Counted from the stretch's first letter, positions 10,044-21,356 are shown. The stretch is DNA of 64,000 nt from Desmodus rotundus (GCF_022682495.2 NC_071391.1:83476154-83540153), one strand, 5' to 3'. The notes: generated by a model not told the origin, from the letters alone. Program-made: numbers and translations.

Positions 10044-10554
10044 TCCCTAGTCAGTTAATTTGAGTGCACCAGCCGGGCTTCAAGTGAGAGCCCCGGGCTG
10101 CTTTTCCGCCTTCACAGTCCAGGGGCTGAGGCGGGAGGGGCGCCAGAGGCCAAGGCTGCTGAGGAGAGTTCTCTAACTAGCTACTACGTGCGTCTATTTT
10201 CTTTTCCTTTTTGAGAAATTCTTCCTATTCAAGTCCCCCTGGTCCAAACAAGCACCTGGCTGCTCACACAGCCCAGCCTGGCTCTCTCCCAAGAATCCTG
10301 CAGCAGACCCTGTGCCCGGGGCCAGGGCTTCAGTAGCCCTCATCCCTGCGAGGGTCCTGGGGATCTTATTGTCCTTAAGCACTCTTCTTACCGTCTGATC
10401 TTTCGATGTCCTCTATCTCTGGTCTCTGATCTTCATATATGCTGGAATACTGTTGGCTGTTCGCTCTGCTCCTCAGATTAGCTAGGTATTTCACTGGCAT
10501 TGAGGGGAAGTGGACTCCGCTCCCACCTATCTCGCCGCCATCTTCCCTGGGCCA

Positions 10555-10565
10555 CTCTTTTTAAG
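10555..10565. repeat. Right target-site duplication of full-length L1
   Basis: ctctttttaag follows the L1 5' end directly and pairs with 3760-3770 (10 of 11). Confidence 0.6.
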
Positions 10566-10889
10566 TTTTAATCCTTAATGTGCTTTTTACCTTGGATGCT
10601 CTCTTATATTTCTAAGTAACCATTTTGTAATTTTGCCTAGCTTTTATACTTCTTACTGGGAGTGTTAATCTAATACATAATACTCCATCATAAACAGAAG
10701 CATTAGAATGCTATGGATTTAAAATTCATCATCATAATGTGAAGACACTGAAATGTTTTAGGCCATCAGTGCTAGTAGACAATTTTAAATTTATTAGACT
10801 TTTTAAAATGAAGTATGACCACTGGAGACTTTTTAGAAGGAGAACCAAAGCTGCATTTTAGAATGTTGACATTTACTGTGTAACTACTA
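10566..10889. other. AT-rich spacer, no gene seen
   Basis: No open frame, RNA gene or clear repeat identified. It could be eroded L1 continuing from 3543, but I could not match it. Confidence 0.5.
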
Positions 10890-11114
10890 TTTTAGGAGGC
10901 AGAGTAGCAGAGTGGTTCTGTGGAATCAAACTGCCTAGGTTTGAACATGAGCTTTGATACTTACTAGCAATGTGATCTTGGACAAATTATGTAATTTTTC
11001 TGAGCTTCCTCAAGTGTAAAAATGGAAAATAATAATGTTTACTTCATAAGGTTATTGTGGGAGATTAAGTGAGATAATGTCTATCACATCTATGAGAATG
11101 CCTAGAACATAGTA
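10890..11114 (+). repeat. MIR SINE
   Basis: agcagagtggttctg, aaactgcctaggtttgaa, cttactagcaatgtgatctt, aaaaatggaaaataataatg and cctagaacatagtaataat follow the MIR consensus in order, head to tail. Confidence 0.85.
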
Positions 11115-11265
11115 ATAATAGCTAACTCTTACAAATTTCTTAATTATTATTCATTGTATTTTATAGATAAGAACATCAGAACTCAGAGGTAAAGTAACTT
11201 GTCCCACATCATATAGCTTATAAATGATAGCACTAAGATTTGAATACAGTTCTACGTATCATCAA
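11115..11265 (-). repeat. MIR SINE, inverted relative to neighbour
   Basis: aataatagctaactcttac, ttttatagataagaacatca, gaggtaaagtaacttgtccc and atttgaatacagttct follow the reverse complement of MIR. It abuts the plus-strand MIR tail to tail. Confidence 0.7.
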
Positions 11266-11339
11266 ACCCTCCAACTTAATATGAATGAATATAAGATGAG
11301 TAGGTAGAAGAGAAAGCATAACAAAGTGGCAATACTCCA

Positions 11340-11850
11340 AGAACAAAGTCACAGGGACCTAAATTTAAGTGGTGACTGGGTAAAAGGAAAAGAAAGGAAG
11401 AGATCAGAGAGGCAGGATGAAGGAAGCGCAGGACCTGATGACTAATTGAAGATGGGATGGTAGTATAGGAGGGACAATGAGAAGTCAGAGCTGACTCATG
11501 GCATTAAGCCTGAGTGACTAGAAATGATACAATAGACAGAAGAAAGATAGATAGATGTAAGAGAGCCAGAGGATGAAGGAGTTTTGGAGGGCAGGTTTTA
11601 CTCAGTTTTAAACATATAGAGAAGGAACCATTCAGTTGCAGATACAGAACTGAAGTTTGGAAAGAAGGCAGAGTTGTAGAGATCATCCCTGGGGAGGAGG
11701 GAGTTAAAGCTTTAACAGTGGATGTGATCCCTAAGTGAGAGAATAAAGAGACAGAAACAGAGCCCCAAGGAGTGAACCTTGAGTCAAAGCCAATGTTTAT
11801 TTATGGATGTTCTAGAAGTGAATAAATAGACATGTAGATAAGGGGACTGG
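11340..11850 (-). repeat. L2 LINE fragment
   Basis: Purine-rich sequence matching the antisense of L2 ORF2: ggaccataa-type and gagtcaaggatgactc-type positions appear as gtcagagctgactcatggc (11483-11501), and the segment agccccaaggagtgaacctt (11761-11780) corresponds to the antisense of the L2 VPQGSVLGPLL stretch. No frame survives. Confidence 0.65.
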
Positions 11851-12404
11851 TAGATGTAATCAGACTTTCAATAAGCCTTTGGCAAGATTCCATTTCAAAA
11901 ACTATAAGAAATCAGGGCATGAGGGGTATATAAGAAAGGGATTTTGTTAGAAGCAGGGAATGGGGTCAAAAACAGAAAATAAAGGATTAGGATAAACAAA
12001 GGAATGGTCACTTCTCCAGGGAGATAAGCATAAAGGATCAGTGTGAGGAGGTATTTACCAGTGATCTCGATAAGGACATTTCCAGTAAAATCTCCATTTT
12101 GCAATTGACATTAAATTACTTCCAGAAGTAAAGTACCAAGCTGAAGAGGTTAGACTAGAGAGAGACCTTAGGAACCTATGTAGATGGACAAAACACAACT
12201 CTGCTGGCTACTCAGTCCCTTCAGTCTCCCTCTCCTGTACCTGCGGCCTGAACTGAAAGCTCAGTCCTGCTTTTGGGGGCAATTCATCTGTCATCAGAGG
12301 GTCTTTAAAAAGTCTAGCCCAACCTCCTGGGTCTCAGCATCAGGTCTGCCATCTTTCTGGGACACAATGGCCATCCTGCACCCCAGCTCTGAGAACTGAG
12401 TCAA
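11851..12404. other. Unassigned sequence, no gene seen
   Basis: The left part (to about 12110) is AT/GA-rich and may be further L2 decay. 12181-12400 is more GC-rich and holds a 71-codon frame with no family features. Nothing else supported. Confidence 0.4.
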
Positions 12405-12510
12405 CATAATCTAACAATTTTTATCAAGTCCCTGCTGTGCGTTAGGTGCCATATGAATGCGAACATGGTCTTAATCCCCATGGAGCTCTCAGTTAAGAGT
12501 CCCTGACCTT
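12405..12510 (-). repeat. L2 fragment
   Basis: tatcaagtccctgctgtgcg, ttaggtgccatatgaatgcg and ggagctctcagttaagag match the typical antisense L2 segment (…cctactgtgtgccaggcactg…ggagcttacattct). Confidence 0.5.
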
Positions 12511-12539
12511 GGTACATTACAGAACACCATTACTTATAT

Positions 12540-12868
12540 GGCTGGGAGCCCACCTTGCAGTTTCTAGTTGTAGAGATAGTTAGTGCTAACCAAATATACT
12601 CTACTTTCCAAGAAACTCTTAAAGATGACTTGGAGTCAAGCAATTAGCTTTAGCTAATAGACTGAGCAGAAGTAAAGGTTTTTCACTTCTCAGTCAGGAT
12701 GGTTAGGCATATCTTCCATCTCTCAATTCCCTTGCAAACTTGGAAAAGGATTGTCCAACCTTCACTGGACTTCATGATAAAGAAATAAAATTCAATGTGT
12801 TACTGAGTTTTGGTGGTTTTTCTGTTCCATAACCAAGTTTAGCCTATACCAACTAACACACTATTCCT
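12540..12868 (+). repeat. Possible MaLR-type LTR
   Basis: The right end (aataaaattcaatgtgttac…tgagttttggtggtttt…accaactaacaca, 12785-12860) follows the MaLR LTR 3' end pattern with a poly(A) signal. The left part is too decayed to place. Family uncertain. Confidence 0.35.
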
Positions 12869-13111
12869 TCCCAGGATCTGGAGTCCTATCTCTAAAGATC
12901 AGCTGGTTGTTAGAGCCACTGCTACCTATGGACATTGTCTGCAAATATCACCTACTCCAAGAGCCTCTTGCCTCTTTCCCACTCAGGACTCATTCTCTAC
13001 ATCTGTTGGACTTGTACCCTACTGCAGGCTCCCTTGAACTGGATACTAGTTCACCCTGGGTAGCATTGTCAATAGAACTTTCTGCAATGATGTAGAAAAA
13101 CCTATTCTGTG

Positions 13112-13250
13112 CTATCCAATATAGCAGCCGCTAGTTACACGTGGTTATTCAGGACTTGAAAAGCAGCTAGTAAAAATGAAAAACTGAATGTTCAATTTAA
13201 TTTATTTAAATTTGAATAGCCACATGTGGCTGCTGTTTGGGTAAGACAGA
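13112..13250. repeat. Palindromic DNA-transposon-like repeat
   Basis: The outer arms tatccaatatagcagccg-ctagttacacgtgg and ccacatgtggctgctgtttgg are roughly inverted copies around an AT-rich centre (tttaatttatttaaatttgaa). This is a familiar pattern of short non-autonomous hAT-like elements in mammals. Exact family not assigned. Confidence 0.5.
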
Positions 13251-14154
13251 AAAAGCATCCCCAGAGCACTGCCCACCCCAGCACAGCATGTTCTTTCCTT
13301 GTGTGTGCTCTGCCTCACTGTTGCTGATGTTCCCAAGTTCAACCAACTCATGAGAGAGTGTTAAAAAAAGTTACAGGTCTGTTTTAATATGGGCAATGTT
13401 TAGCAATAAAAATTCTAGAACACTTAAATAAATTGAAGGATTTGGAGCCGAATCCATGGAAAGAAACTTGGATTCATCAAACATTATTTCTGAGCTCAAT
13501 GTCTGTTCATTATAGCTCAGAAGATCGGCAAAAATTGTATATCTGAAATCGTACCAAACATTAGTCTTCCTTTAAATTTAAACTTCTTTTAAATTTTTCT
13601 TAAATGTAATTTCCTTTAAACCTAAAATCCTGTGGGAATTCAAGTATTTTTCTTCTTTGGGTAAAAATATTTGGAGGGGAGAGCTACTGAAAGGAGGCCC
13701 AGAAGGAGGAGGAAGAAGCTTTCATTTGAGGAAAAACTTAAACAATTCAAGATTCCTCACTTTATAGGTATGTAGAAGACATGACCAAAATTCATATAGT
13801 AAGGAACAACCTAAACAAAGTTGCCATGATGTTCTTTTAGCAAATCCTGAGATGGGAGACTAAAAGGAAAGTATAAAACCATAGTGTGTGGTTTCTGAGT
13901 TGGAAAGCAACCATATAGATTAAGAATCATTTAATTGCTAGAGACAAAGAACCATTCAAGCTAGTTTAAGGAAAGAGACTTCATATGTCAATTTTTCTGT
14001 CATAAAAAAGTAGGAAACAGGCTTTGCCAGAACAAAAGGGACCCAAAACTGGAATCTCAGGTGTTGAAATTTATCTATCCCTCTGGGCAGAATGACCTTG
14101 GTCCCTTGCCTCCTCCCTGTTCTGTTCTCTGCTTTTACATGTACTCTATTATGA
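13251..14154. other. Unassigned sequence, no gene seen
   Basis: AT-rich with decayed repeats. Around 13935-14120 (attcaagctagtttaagg, ttatctatccctctgggcag) it resembles the repeat at 48905-49385, a type I cannot name. No usable open frame. Confidence 0.4.
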
Positions 14155-14364
14155 ATAGCTACTCCTTGAACAATGTGGGCGTTAAGGACACTGACTACTG
14201 ACCTTTCCATGCAGTTGAAAATTCATGTATAATTTCTGATTTCCTCAAAACTTAACATCAGTCATTCTTCAGTATCTTAGAGAATTGGTTCCAGGACCCT
14301 GCAGATAACCCAATGAGTAGATACTCAAGTTTCTTATATAAAATAGTGTAGAATACAGCAGACT
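14155..14364. repeat. Tigger-like DNA transposon fragments
   Basis: ctccttgaacaatgtggg (14161-14178) and cttcagtatcttagagaatt-ggttccaggaccctgcagat-aacccaatgagtagatactcaag…ttatataaaatagtgtag (14268-14353) match the outer parts of Tigger-class (TcMar) non-autonomous elements. Confidence 0.55.
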
Positions 14365-14370
14365 GTACTT

Positions 14371-15219
14371 TGTGGGGGGGGGGGCTCCACCTGCAGGGCC
14401 CCCCATGGCCGCCTTGGATGAGAATAAGTCTACCAAGACATGATCTGCTTGGGGAGGAAAAGTGTCCAATCTCTCAAAGGAGAAAGGCCAAGAGCTTTTT
14501 CCTCAATGGGCTTTTATTGGGTTCAATTTGCACAAGAATACAGGTAAAGCTCATCAATCATTGTCAGGCAGTAAGGATCAAGTAATAGATAACAAACAAA
14601 GAACTCTTAGGGCTTATTCTGAGTCAGGGTCAGTTAGCTAAAGGGCTATAAGATTTTGGGAAACAAACTCATTTCAGGCTTGGACCCTTACCATTTAAAT
14701 TGAGGGTATTAGCAAAGCAGGTTTCACAGGATTTTATGCATTCTTTCTTAGGTCTGATGGCCCCCAGGGAATCTGCCCTTTCCAGCACAGGACTGCACCA
14801 CCCTCTGTCATTGTTTCAGGCTTAAGTCAGGTAGGGGAAGTGAGGCAGCCAAGAGATTAGGATACTTCTTGCAGACAGAATGAGGCCTTGGGCTATGTCA
14901 AAGTCGAGGGGCAAGGGTCCATCACCCCCTTTTTCTATAGCCCCCCAAGTCCTTCCCCGTGGGCCTCTTCATGACTATGCCTGTCTTAGGTCATCCCTCC
15001 CTTGAGGAATCTTACCCATCATTGGCTAAGTGGTCAGGCTCAGGGCCAAGCAGAGTAAAGTGGGCAGGGGCGGCACCCCCTGCCAGGGAGATAAGCTTTT
15101 TTTCCTTAATGGCTTATGGTCCCAAGGTCTCTGATTCAGCCTTAGCCATGGGTGGGCGGGGGCAGAGGGGTGGGGGTGGGGGTTACAGCTTCTGAAATCA
15201 GGCAGGGTGGTTCCCAACA
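14371..15219 (-). mobile_element. Solo LTR of an endogenous retrovirus
   Basis: 849 bases bounded, on the minus strand, by TGTTGGGAACC… and …CCCCACA, i.e. TG…CA termini. Flanked by gtactt (14365-14370) and gtattt (15220-15225), a 6-bp target duplication with one change; six bases is usual for betaretrovirus-like (ERVK-type) insertions. Sense-strand order: CT/C-rich U3, a TATA-like gcataaaatcc (about 14728-14738 on +), an AATAAA signal with the start of R near 14500-14520. The terminal C-run (11 G on +, 14374-14384) is unusual. No internal coding region, so it is a recombined solo LTR. Family name not certain; inserted beside the Tigger-like repeat. Confidence 0.75.
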
Positions 15220-15225
15220 GTATTT

Positions 15226-15594
15226 CATGGTTTTCCTATAGCCCAGACTATATTCATGGCCTCAGCTTTCTGATTCCCATCCTAACTATATGCCTTTCTC
15301 CTCATCTTCCCTCATCATCTGAGTCAATTTCTCAGTATACATATCTCAGATTCCTGGCAAGAGAATCTGAATGGCCTTGTTGGAGTCAAGTGTCCACTTC
15401 TGTTTTCATCAGCTGTGGTCAGGGTAGATAGAGGCACATCACAAATGTCTGCTCCAGATTTGGGAGGGGGTTGTTCTCTGAGAAAATGATGGTCACCTCC
15501 TTACTTTACAAAAGCTAAGGGAGTTTCAGTGATTTGCCTACGATCTTAATTGCTGTGATTTTTCTTATACCACATCCTTTGATATTTCAGCAAC
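15226..15594. other. Unassigned sequence, no gene seen
   Basis: Mixed composition, no recognisable repeat or open frame of interest. Confidence 0.45.
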
Positions 15595-15852
15595 AATAAC
15601 GATAGTTACCATGGCCTATCATGTGTGAAGCACTGAGCTAGGCAGTCTTTTTTAAACAAGTATTTATCACATGTAACACTCTCGTATATTTTAGGAATTA
15701 GATATTGTTATTCTCTCCTCTTTACTTATAAGGAAACTGATGCTCAATGAAGTTAATTAGACCGAGGTCAACCCTCTAGCATGTGGAACAGCCAAGTTGG
15801 AGGTCTAACATTTCCCAATCAAAAGCTTTTAACTTCCATGCTAGTCTGCCCT
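15595..15852 (-). repeat. MIR SINE
   Basis: caacaataacgatagttacc, tgtgaagcactgagctaggc, tttaggaattagatattgtt, tataaggaaactgatgctca and ggaggtctaacatttccc follow antisense MIR throughout. Confidence 0.75.
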
Positions 15853-16364
15853 TTATGTCACATAATGGGTAATAATTGTGGAATTTTTTATCTCAAAAGA
15901 TGATATACAGAAAATATATGTGTACTAGGGTGACTTTTGATTACAGAATAGCCAATAGCTTAGGATTGCTAAGGGGACTCACATATCCACAAACACAACA
16001 AGATCAAAGGCCCAGTTCATCATTGCATCATTGCCTACTATTTTCCAGCAAAGCACATAATAAGAATATGATAAACTTTTTTTTGAGAGGAAAAAAAAGA
16101 AAGACAGGTATTAGGGAGGAAAAGTATGCCTTCTTACAATATATCCCTTAAGGTATCTGTTTCCAGTAAATAAGATTTCTGGGCTGAGCAAAATCAATCT
16201 GGGAATCTTAAGTTTCCATTGAAAGGGAAACTCAAAGTAGAGTTGGGAAACAGAAACATAGGGGACAACCGTCAAATTCATTAAACACTGTGGAAGTATA
16301 GTAATTAAGGTCCTTAACCCGGTAGCACTCATCCAATGACAATGATATTATATGCTTCATGTTA
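15853..16364. other. Unassigned sequence, no gene seen
   Basis: AT-rich; short frames only. Nothing recognised. Confidence 0.45.
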
Positions 16365-18010
16365 TAGGAAGAAGGAAGAGCGTGAGCAAAGGCATAGACT
16401 TAAGTAACAGCAGAGTCTGAGTGTAAGTTGAGGGAAGGGTGGACAGAAGCAGTGCAATGTTACTGAGAATGAAGTTTAGAGGAGGCCATGATGGGAGGTG
16501 AGTGTGGAGGAATTGGCAGGGATGGATCATGAAGAAGGTTTTACACCATCTTAAGCAGCTTGGACTTTATCCAAGTGATTAAAACAGGAGAATAACAGGG
16601 TCAAATTCATGTTTTAAAAATAGATCTCACTGCTCTGAGGAGGACTGATTTGAGAAGGAAGAGCCTAGGGGCAGGGAGTGCTACTGGGAATCCAGACAGG
16701 AAATGATGAAGACCTGAACTGGGGCAGAAGTTCTGGGGAGAATGAAGGGAAGTGTTTGAGAAATATTTACTAGGTTAAATTGACAAGACTGGTATTTAAT
16801 AGTAAATAGAGGCAAAGGAAAGGAGGTGACAACAGGATTTTGAACATTCCGACTTGGAGAGGAGAGACAGTCACTAAGGTAGGTGAGGAGAAGTATGTTT
16901 AGGGGAGGAAATGCTGACTCTGTATTTTATGTATTGAGAGGCTTATGAGACTAGTGGGAGAAAATGTTTAGAAGGAAGTTCAAGGTAGAGGGTGGGCTTG
17001 AAGATATGAACTTGGGAGTTACCTGCTAGAACTTGAGCAGGAGAGATCACAGTGGCAGGGGTGGGGAGCGGTGCATATAAATTGAGAAAGGAAAAGGATC
17101 AAGAGCTGAACTCCAGAGAAGACCAGTTTCTCAAGAAGAAGTTAAAGGAAAGGAACAAAGGGACACAAAGGCAGAACAACCTAAGAATAACTGACTAACA
17201 AGCAAAGGGTATGGAGTTGAGAGTTTTGCAAAGGCAAGAGAGACCAAGAGTCAAATGCAGTAGAAAGGTCCAGTGAGGTCAGGAGTAAAGTTTACTCTTT
17301 GAATCTGGCAATTGGAAAGTCATTGGTGATCATATGGAGGCTCATATCCATGGATCAGTGAAGGAGAAGCAGATTTCAATGGATTAAGAAGATAGTGGAG
17401 GACTTTAGAGTGAAGGGAAGAGAAGACCATGATCACCCATATTAACATTCATGGCCATGACATCTAAGTATCAAAGGGGAAGCCAAGTGGAAAGTGGATA
17501 GTTAGAAATGGTAGATATAATAGCACTAGTGGCTTTGCAGAAGACACTTTCTCTAGAATCATGGAAATAGAAATCAGATTGCAAAGGGGAAAAGTTTGCT
17601 GGTGGTGAGAATGTAGAGCTGGCCTGTAATTTGAGATAGAAAAGCATGAGAAAAATAGAATAAAAGATAAAAGAGGAAGTAGGATTAAGCAGAGATCTTT
17701 TCTCTGATTATTTAAGTTTTGCTTTGCTTTCCAGTGGGCATAACCTGAACATCCTTGGCAGACATTTAGGAAGGGGAAAGTGGGAAGAAGTATTGGGGGA
17801 GGGGGGTGACTGATGAAATGAGAGCTCAAAGGAGATAGGGAGAAAACAAATTATGATCATTGCTCAGGAGATTTAGCCTGAAAAGTTGGAAGAACAGGGT
17901 TTTTTTAGACAAGGTATAGAAATGGAAGAAAAGAACTTGAATGTGGTGGCTCAGCTGTCTAAGTAAAGGAGGTGAAATCACCTCTCCCTTAGGGTAGGTG
18001 TGTGAGTTTG
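16365..18010 (-). repeat. Long L2 LINE copy
   Basis: Antisense L2 in order over about 1.6 kb: gcgtgagcaaaggcatag, agcagcttggactttatcc (16555-16573), caggaaatgatgaagacctg (16697-16716), aattgacaagactggtattt, and ggtccagtgaggtcaggagt (17268-17287) with tggaaagtcattggtgatc. The last corresponds to the antisense of the reverse-transcriptase segment before AAFDTVDH. Purine-rich bias of the whole block is due to this orientation. The right end is vague. Confidence 0.7.
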
Positions 18011-18482
18011 GAGAGATGAGAACTTGGCAGTAATGCCAAGGGGGACACCTTAGATAGCCATGAATAAATGAGTAAAAGTATCTCCTAAGCCAGAGGAAAA
18101 CTTGCTTAAAATTAGACCAATGTTAGAAATGGAATCAAAGCCCACAGACAAGGCAACTGAAACAAGAAAGTAAGATTGAATGATTAAGAGAGATGTATCA
18201 AAATTCCTAACCAAGATTGGAGGCACAGACAAAAAGGAAAAGTGTCAAAGATGCCTTTAGAGTAACATGAAGAATTTAAAACTTCCAGAGGCAATTGACC
18301 CTCCTTCCTCATCCCAAAATGAGCTCTACTGATCGCAATTTTAGGCCATTTGGAGGAAGGGTTATGGGGATAAAGAGAGTCAAGGCTTCTGCCCATCAAA
18401 CAACGGTTGGTCTTGGCAGCCCCTTCTAGCCCCAAAGCTGAAAATGGGTGAGTCAGCAGCTTTAATTCCCACTGCCCCCAAC
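18011..18482. other. Unassigned sequence, no gene seen
   Basis: Purine-rich left half may still be L2. Nothing else supported. Confidence 0.4.
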
Positions 18483-18560
18483 CTGCCAGTTGAATTCATC
18501 AGACATTATTGAGTGCCTTCAAGGTGTCAGCACTGGGCTAAGTGCTCTTAGGGATGGTAT
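18483..18560 (-). repeat. L2 fragment
   Basis: catcagacattattgagtgc and gtgtcagcactgggctaagt are standard antisense L2 sequence. Confidence 0.55.
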
Positions 18561-19214
18561 GGAGAACAAAACCAAGAGATGTTCTCCTTAGCTTCATAGT
18601 CTGCCTCAAGGACTACTGCTCAGCCTCTTCCCAGAGGTCCATTTTTAGTTATGCCCATAGCCAGCCAATAAACTCTAAACCATTCCAGGACAGAATCTGG
18701 AACCTGGGAGGGGCTTTTTGCCCACTGAGATCTGCCTTATAGGGCCAGCCTATATAATAGTGGTCTGTCATCATTACTGGCTGCTTAAAATACCAGAAGA
18801 CAGATTCTATGAAGTGGATGAATAAGCTAATAATAAGGAAATACCCATGGCATGTGGAGAGTCTGCGAAAAATAAATCAGTGAGTGCAACCCACAGGGCG
18901 CTTATACTGAAGGCTGAGCCCCATGCCAGTCCTCTCTGAAAGCTCTCTGTGCCCAGCTTCCAAGTGCTCTCACCGCACAAACCACCTCTGTCATTCACTT
19001 TTCTTGTTACCCAGAAGTTTACACAATTACCTCACATAAGAGCCAATCAGATATAACAGCACATGCAAAAATACATGCAGATTTCTCAGAACTCAAATTT
19101 AATTACCATGAGAGTTTAGAATCAAAATGCCCATTGAGGATTGAGTGTTTCCATGCTAATTCTGGAGGTCTGCCTGCATCTGAGCCCCAGCTCTGCCATC
19201 TCTGGCATCTCCAA
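18561..19214. other. Unassigned sequence, no gene seen
   Basis: Moderate GC; several 60-70 codon frames without family features. No repeat recognised with confidence. Confidence 0.45.
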
Positions 19215-19445
19215 ATAATAGCTATAAGCTATTCCTTTTACCTTCTCTGTCTAAATCTTGCCTTTCTAAGTCCTCACCTTCTCCATGAAGCCAATTCCTC
19301 AAGTCTAGCTCATATCAACTCTATCTGCCAACCTGCTATAACATGTCTATACTTAGTATCTAAATCTCTAAATCAATTGAAACTTATGGAAGGCAAAAAA
19401 AAATCCTTTTTATTCTCCTACAAAGATTATGACTTAATGCTTCTC
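19215..19445 (+). repeat. Possible L2 3'-end remnant
   Basis: tcaccttctccatgaagcc and the following spacing to aaacttatggaaggc-aaaaa fit a decayed sense L2 tail. It is followed at once by antisense L2. Confidence 0.35.
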
Positions 19446-19459
19446 TGTGTTACTTATTT

Positions 19460-20155
19460 ATTCAATACATTTTTGAGCATCAACTATTCTGGGTATTGGG
19501 AATGCAACAGTCAACCGGAAAGTTCTGCCCTTAGGGAACTTAATGTGAGGGACAGGCAAAGAAACAGATCTTTTTAAATAAACTGCATTAGGTACCAAGA
19601 CAGGGAATTACCAGGTATTCTGGCAGCATTGAGGAGTAGCATCCAACTCCGGCCTAGTCTGGTTTGAGTAGCAGATAGTGAGGTAGGTTGGGGGCACTTT
19701 ATATGGGTGTCCAGGCTGAGTCTTTGAAGTGAAATGGGAATTGTGTAAGTCAATATTTGCGATGGTGTTGGTGGTGGTGGTAGGGGTCCTATGGGAAGAA
19801 GAATTTTTAGTGTTCAAATCTCCTTATGTCGGTCCATTCTGGGAAGCACATGTGGTTCTGTACAAGTGAAAGGCAAGGAGGAAAGTGATTAGAGAAGACA
19901 TAAAGGAGCTCGCAGTCTGGTCTGAGAGATGAGACAGACCAGAACACAGGCAGTATGATATAGGCAGCCTGGACAGGCACCTAACTTAGTTTGGGGTGGG
20001 TGGGCAGTGAAGGTTAGGGAAGGTTTCCCAGGAGGTAACATCTCAGCTGAAATGTTGGGGTTGAGTAGAGTTCAACCATGAAAAAGACAAGGAAGCACAT
20101 TGCAGGCAAAAGGAACTGGACATTCAACACCCTAGAGACTATGTGAGCGGCATGG
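19460..20155 (-). repeat. L2 LINE fragment
   Basis: gggtattgggaatgcaacag, agggaaggtttcccaggagg (20017-20036), catctcagctgaaatgttgg and aaggaactggacattcaaca are antisense L2 landmarks in the right order. Confidence 0.65.
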
Positions 20156-20739
20156 GATGTAATAATTATCAATATTACCCTTTTTCTTCTGATCTCTCTT
20201 GATACATTCAGATCTTTGGCCTTTTCCTAGCTCTGCTTCATAGCCAAGTCATGGTTAGTATCTTCCAATTGGAGAGAGGAAGAGAAGCCAGGAAGGAGAG
20301 TAAAAAGATTCTCTCTGGCAGGAGTGTTGGGCACTGGGGGTGGGGAAGAGGAGGGATTCTGTGAGGTTGCACAATGTCCAGCAGCTACTGAATTTCATTT
20401 TTGGGGAAAGGCCCCCTATTCTTGCTATGTAAGCTATATCCTGGGTAATTAACAGCAATTAACTCCCTTAAGCCCTGACCTCTATATGATGAACTTATGG
20501 GGGGTGGGATAATGATTTGTACATTTGTATCCTCAGTAGTTAACATGATAAGTATCTAATATTATGTTATATAGGCACCTAAATAAGTAAGTATTGAATG
20601 ACCACCTGAACTGCTGGTTCCTATAGGATTCTAGTCAAAAAATAAATAAATAAAAGAACCCACTCCAGGATGTCTCTTCACCTATTAACGCTTGCTTCTG
20701 TCAGTCTAGCCAGGCCCCCTGGCAAATTACAGGTGGGTG
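20156..20739. other. Unassigned sequence, no gene seen
   Basis: No gene or clear repeat. A short A-rich run (aaaaaataaataaataaaag) lies at 20637-20656. Confidence 0.4.
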
Positions 20740-20911
20740 CTAAATGTTAAATCTTCTCTGTAACTTACTTTGCCCACTCAGACCATCTAGGGCAGCTAAG
20801 ACAAAAATAGTGATCGTTTATATGGCCTCATATTCTTTTTACTTTCACCAATATTTACTTTATTTATATTCCCTTTTTCTGGTAACTTGGGATCTATTTG
20901 GAGCTGTATAC

Positions 20912-21158
20912 ATTTTTTCTTTTTTAAAATCCTAATGTGAGGACATGTTTATTGATTTTAGAGAGCAAGGAAGGGAGGGAGAGAGAAAGAGAGAGAAACA
21001 TCAGTGTGAGAGAGAAACATCAATCAGTTGCCTCCTGCACACACCCCAACCAGGGATTGAACCTGCAACCTAGTTGTGTGCCCTGACTGAGGATGGAACC
21101 TGCAATCTTTTGGTTTATGGGGAGACACTCATCCAACTTAGCCATTGGACCAGCATTA
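20912..21158 (-). repeat. VES SINE
   Basis: tttattgattttagagagc, gagagaaacatcagtgtgag, aaacatcaatcagttgcctc, accccaaccagggattgaac and cctgactgaggatggaacc in antisense order. A near-repeat gagctgtatac (20901-20911) / gagcagtatcc (21159-21169) flanks it, likely the target duplication. Confidence 0.85.
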
Positions 21159-21356
21159 GAGCAGTATCCTTTTAATTTTTAGTGGTTACCCTTAATTTTT
21201 TAATATAGGTGTGTTTAACTGTACATGACATTTAAACATATCTAAGTTATTAAATATATATTTCTATTCTCTTCATAAACATGTCAAGGACAGTAAAATG
21301 TGTAACTACCTGCTCAACAGTGCCCTTCTCTGTATCGTGTTAATTGTTATCTAGAA

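Larger units (their letters stand above)
3771..10554 (-). mobile_element. Full-length bat L1 retrotransposon (inactive)
   Basis: About 6.8 kb on the minus strand, in order 5'UTR (8799-10554), ORF1 (7867-8798), short spacer, ORF2 (4022 to about 7820), 3'UTR with AATAAA and a poly(A) (3771-4021). The 5' end, on the minus strand, reads gcccagggaagatggcggcg, again with an AAGATGG YY1-type core. Short target duplications flank it. Full-length but defective: ORF1 is frameshifted near residue 262, ORF2 has several frame breaks, and the polymerase motif is altered. Near-complete length and readable frames suggest a moderately young, lineage-specific insertion. Confidence 0.9.
8799..10554 (-). promoter_or_regulatory. 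L1 5'UTR, presumed pol II promoter, with repeats
   Basis: About 1.76 kb, long for a mammalian L1. The distal part (about 9400-10554) is GC- and CpG-enriched compared with its surroundings. It contains a 93-bp tandem duplication (9902-10043) and, nearer ORF1, a polypurine/polypyrimidine tract (9035-9290). The start site region carries the AAGATGG core. Function is inferred from the L1 family; no activity can be read from sequence. Confidence 0.7.

Noticed and set aside
14371..15219. GC-rich block first read as a CpG-type promoter of a host gene
   Set aside because: TG/CA limits, AATAAA and six-base flanking duplication explain it better as a solo LTR.
16365..18010. Long purine-rich block as a possible noncoding RNA or satellite
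   Set aside because: Its landmarks match antisense L2 ORF2, which explains the strand bias.
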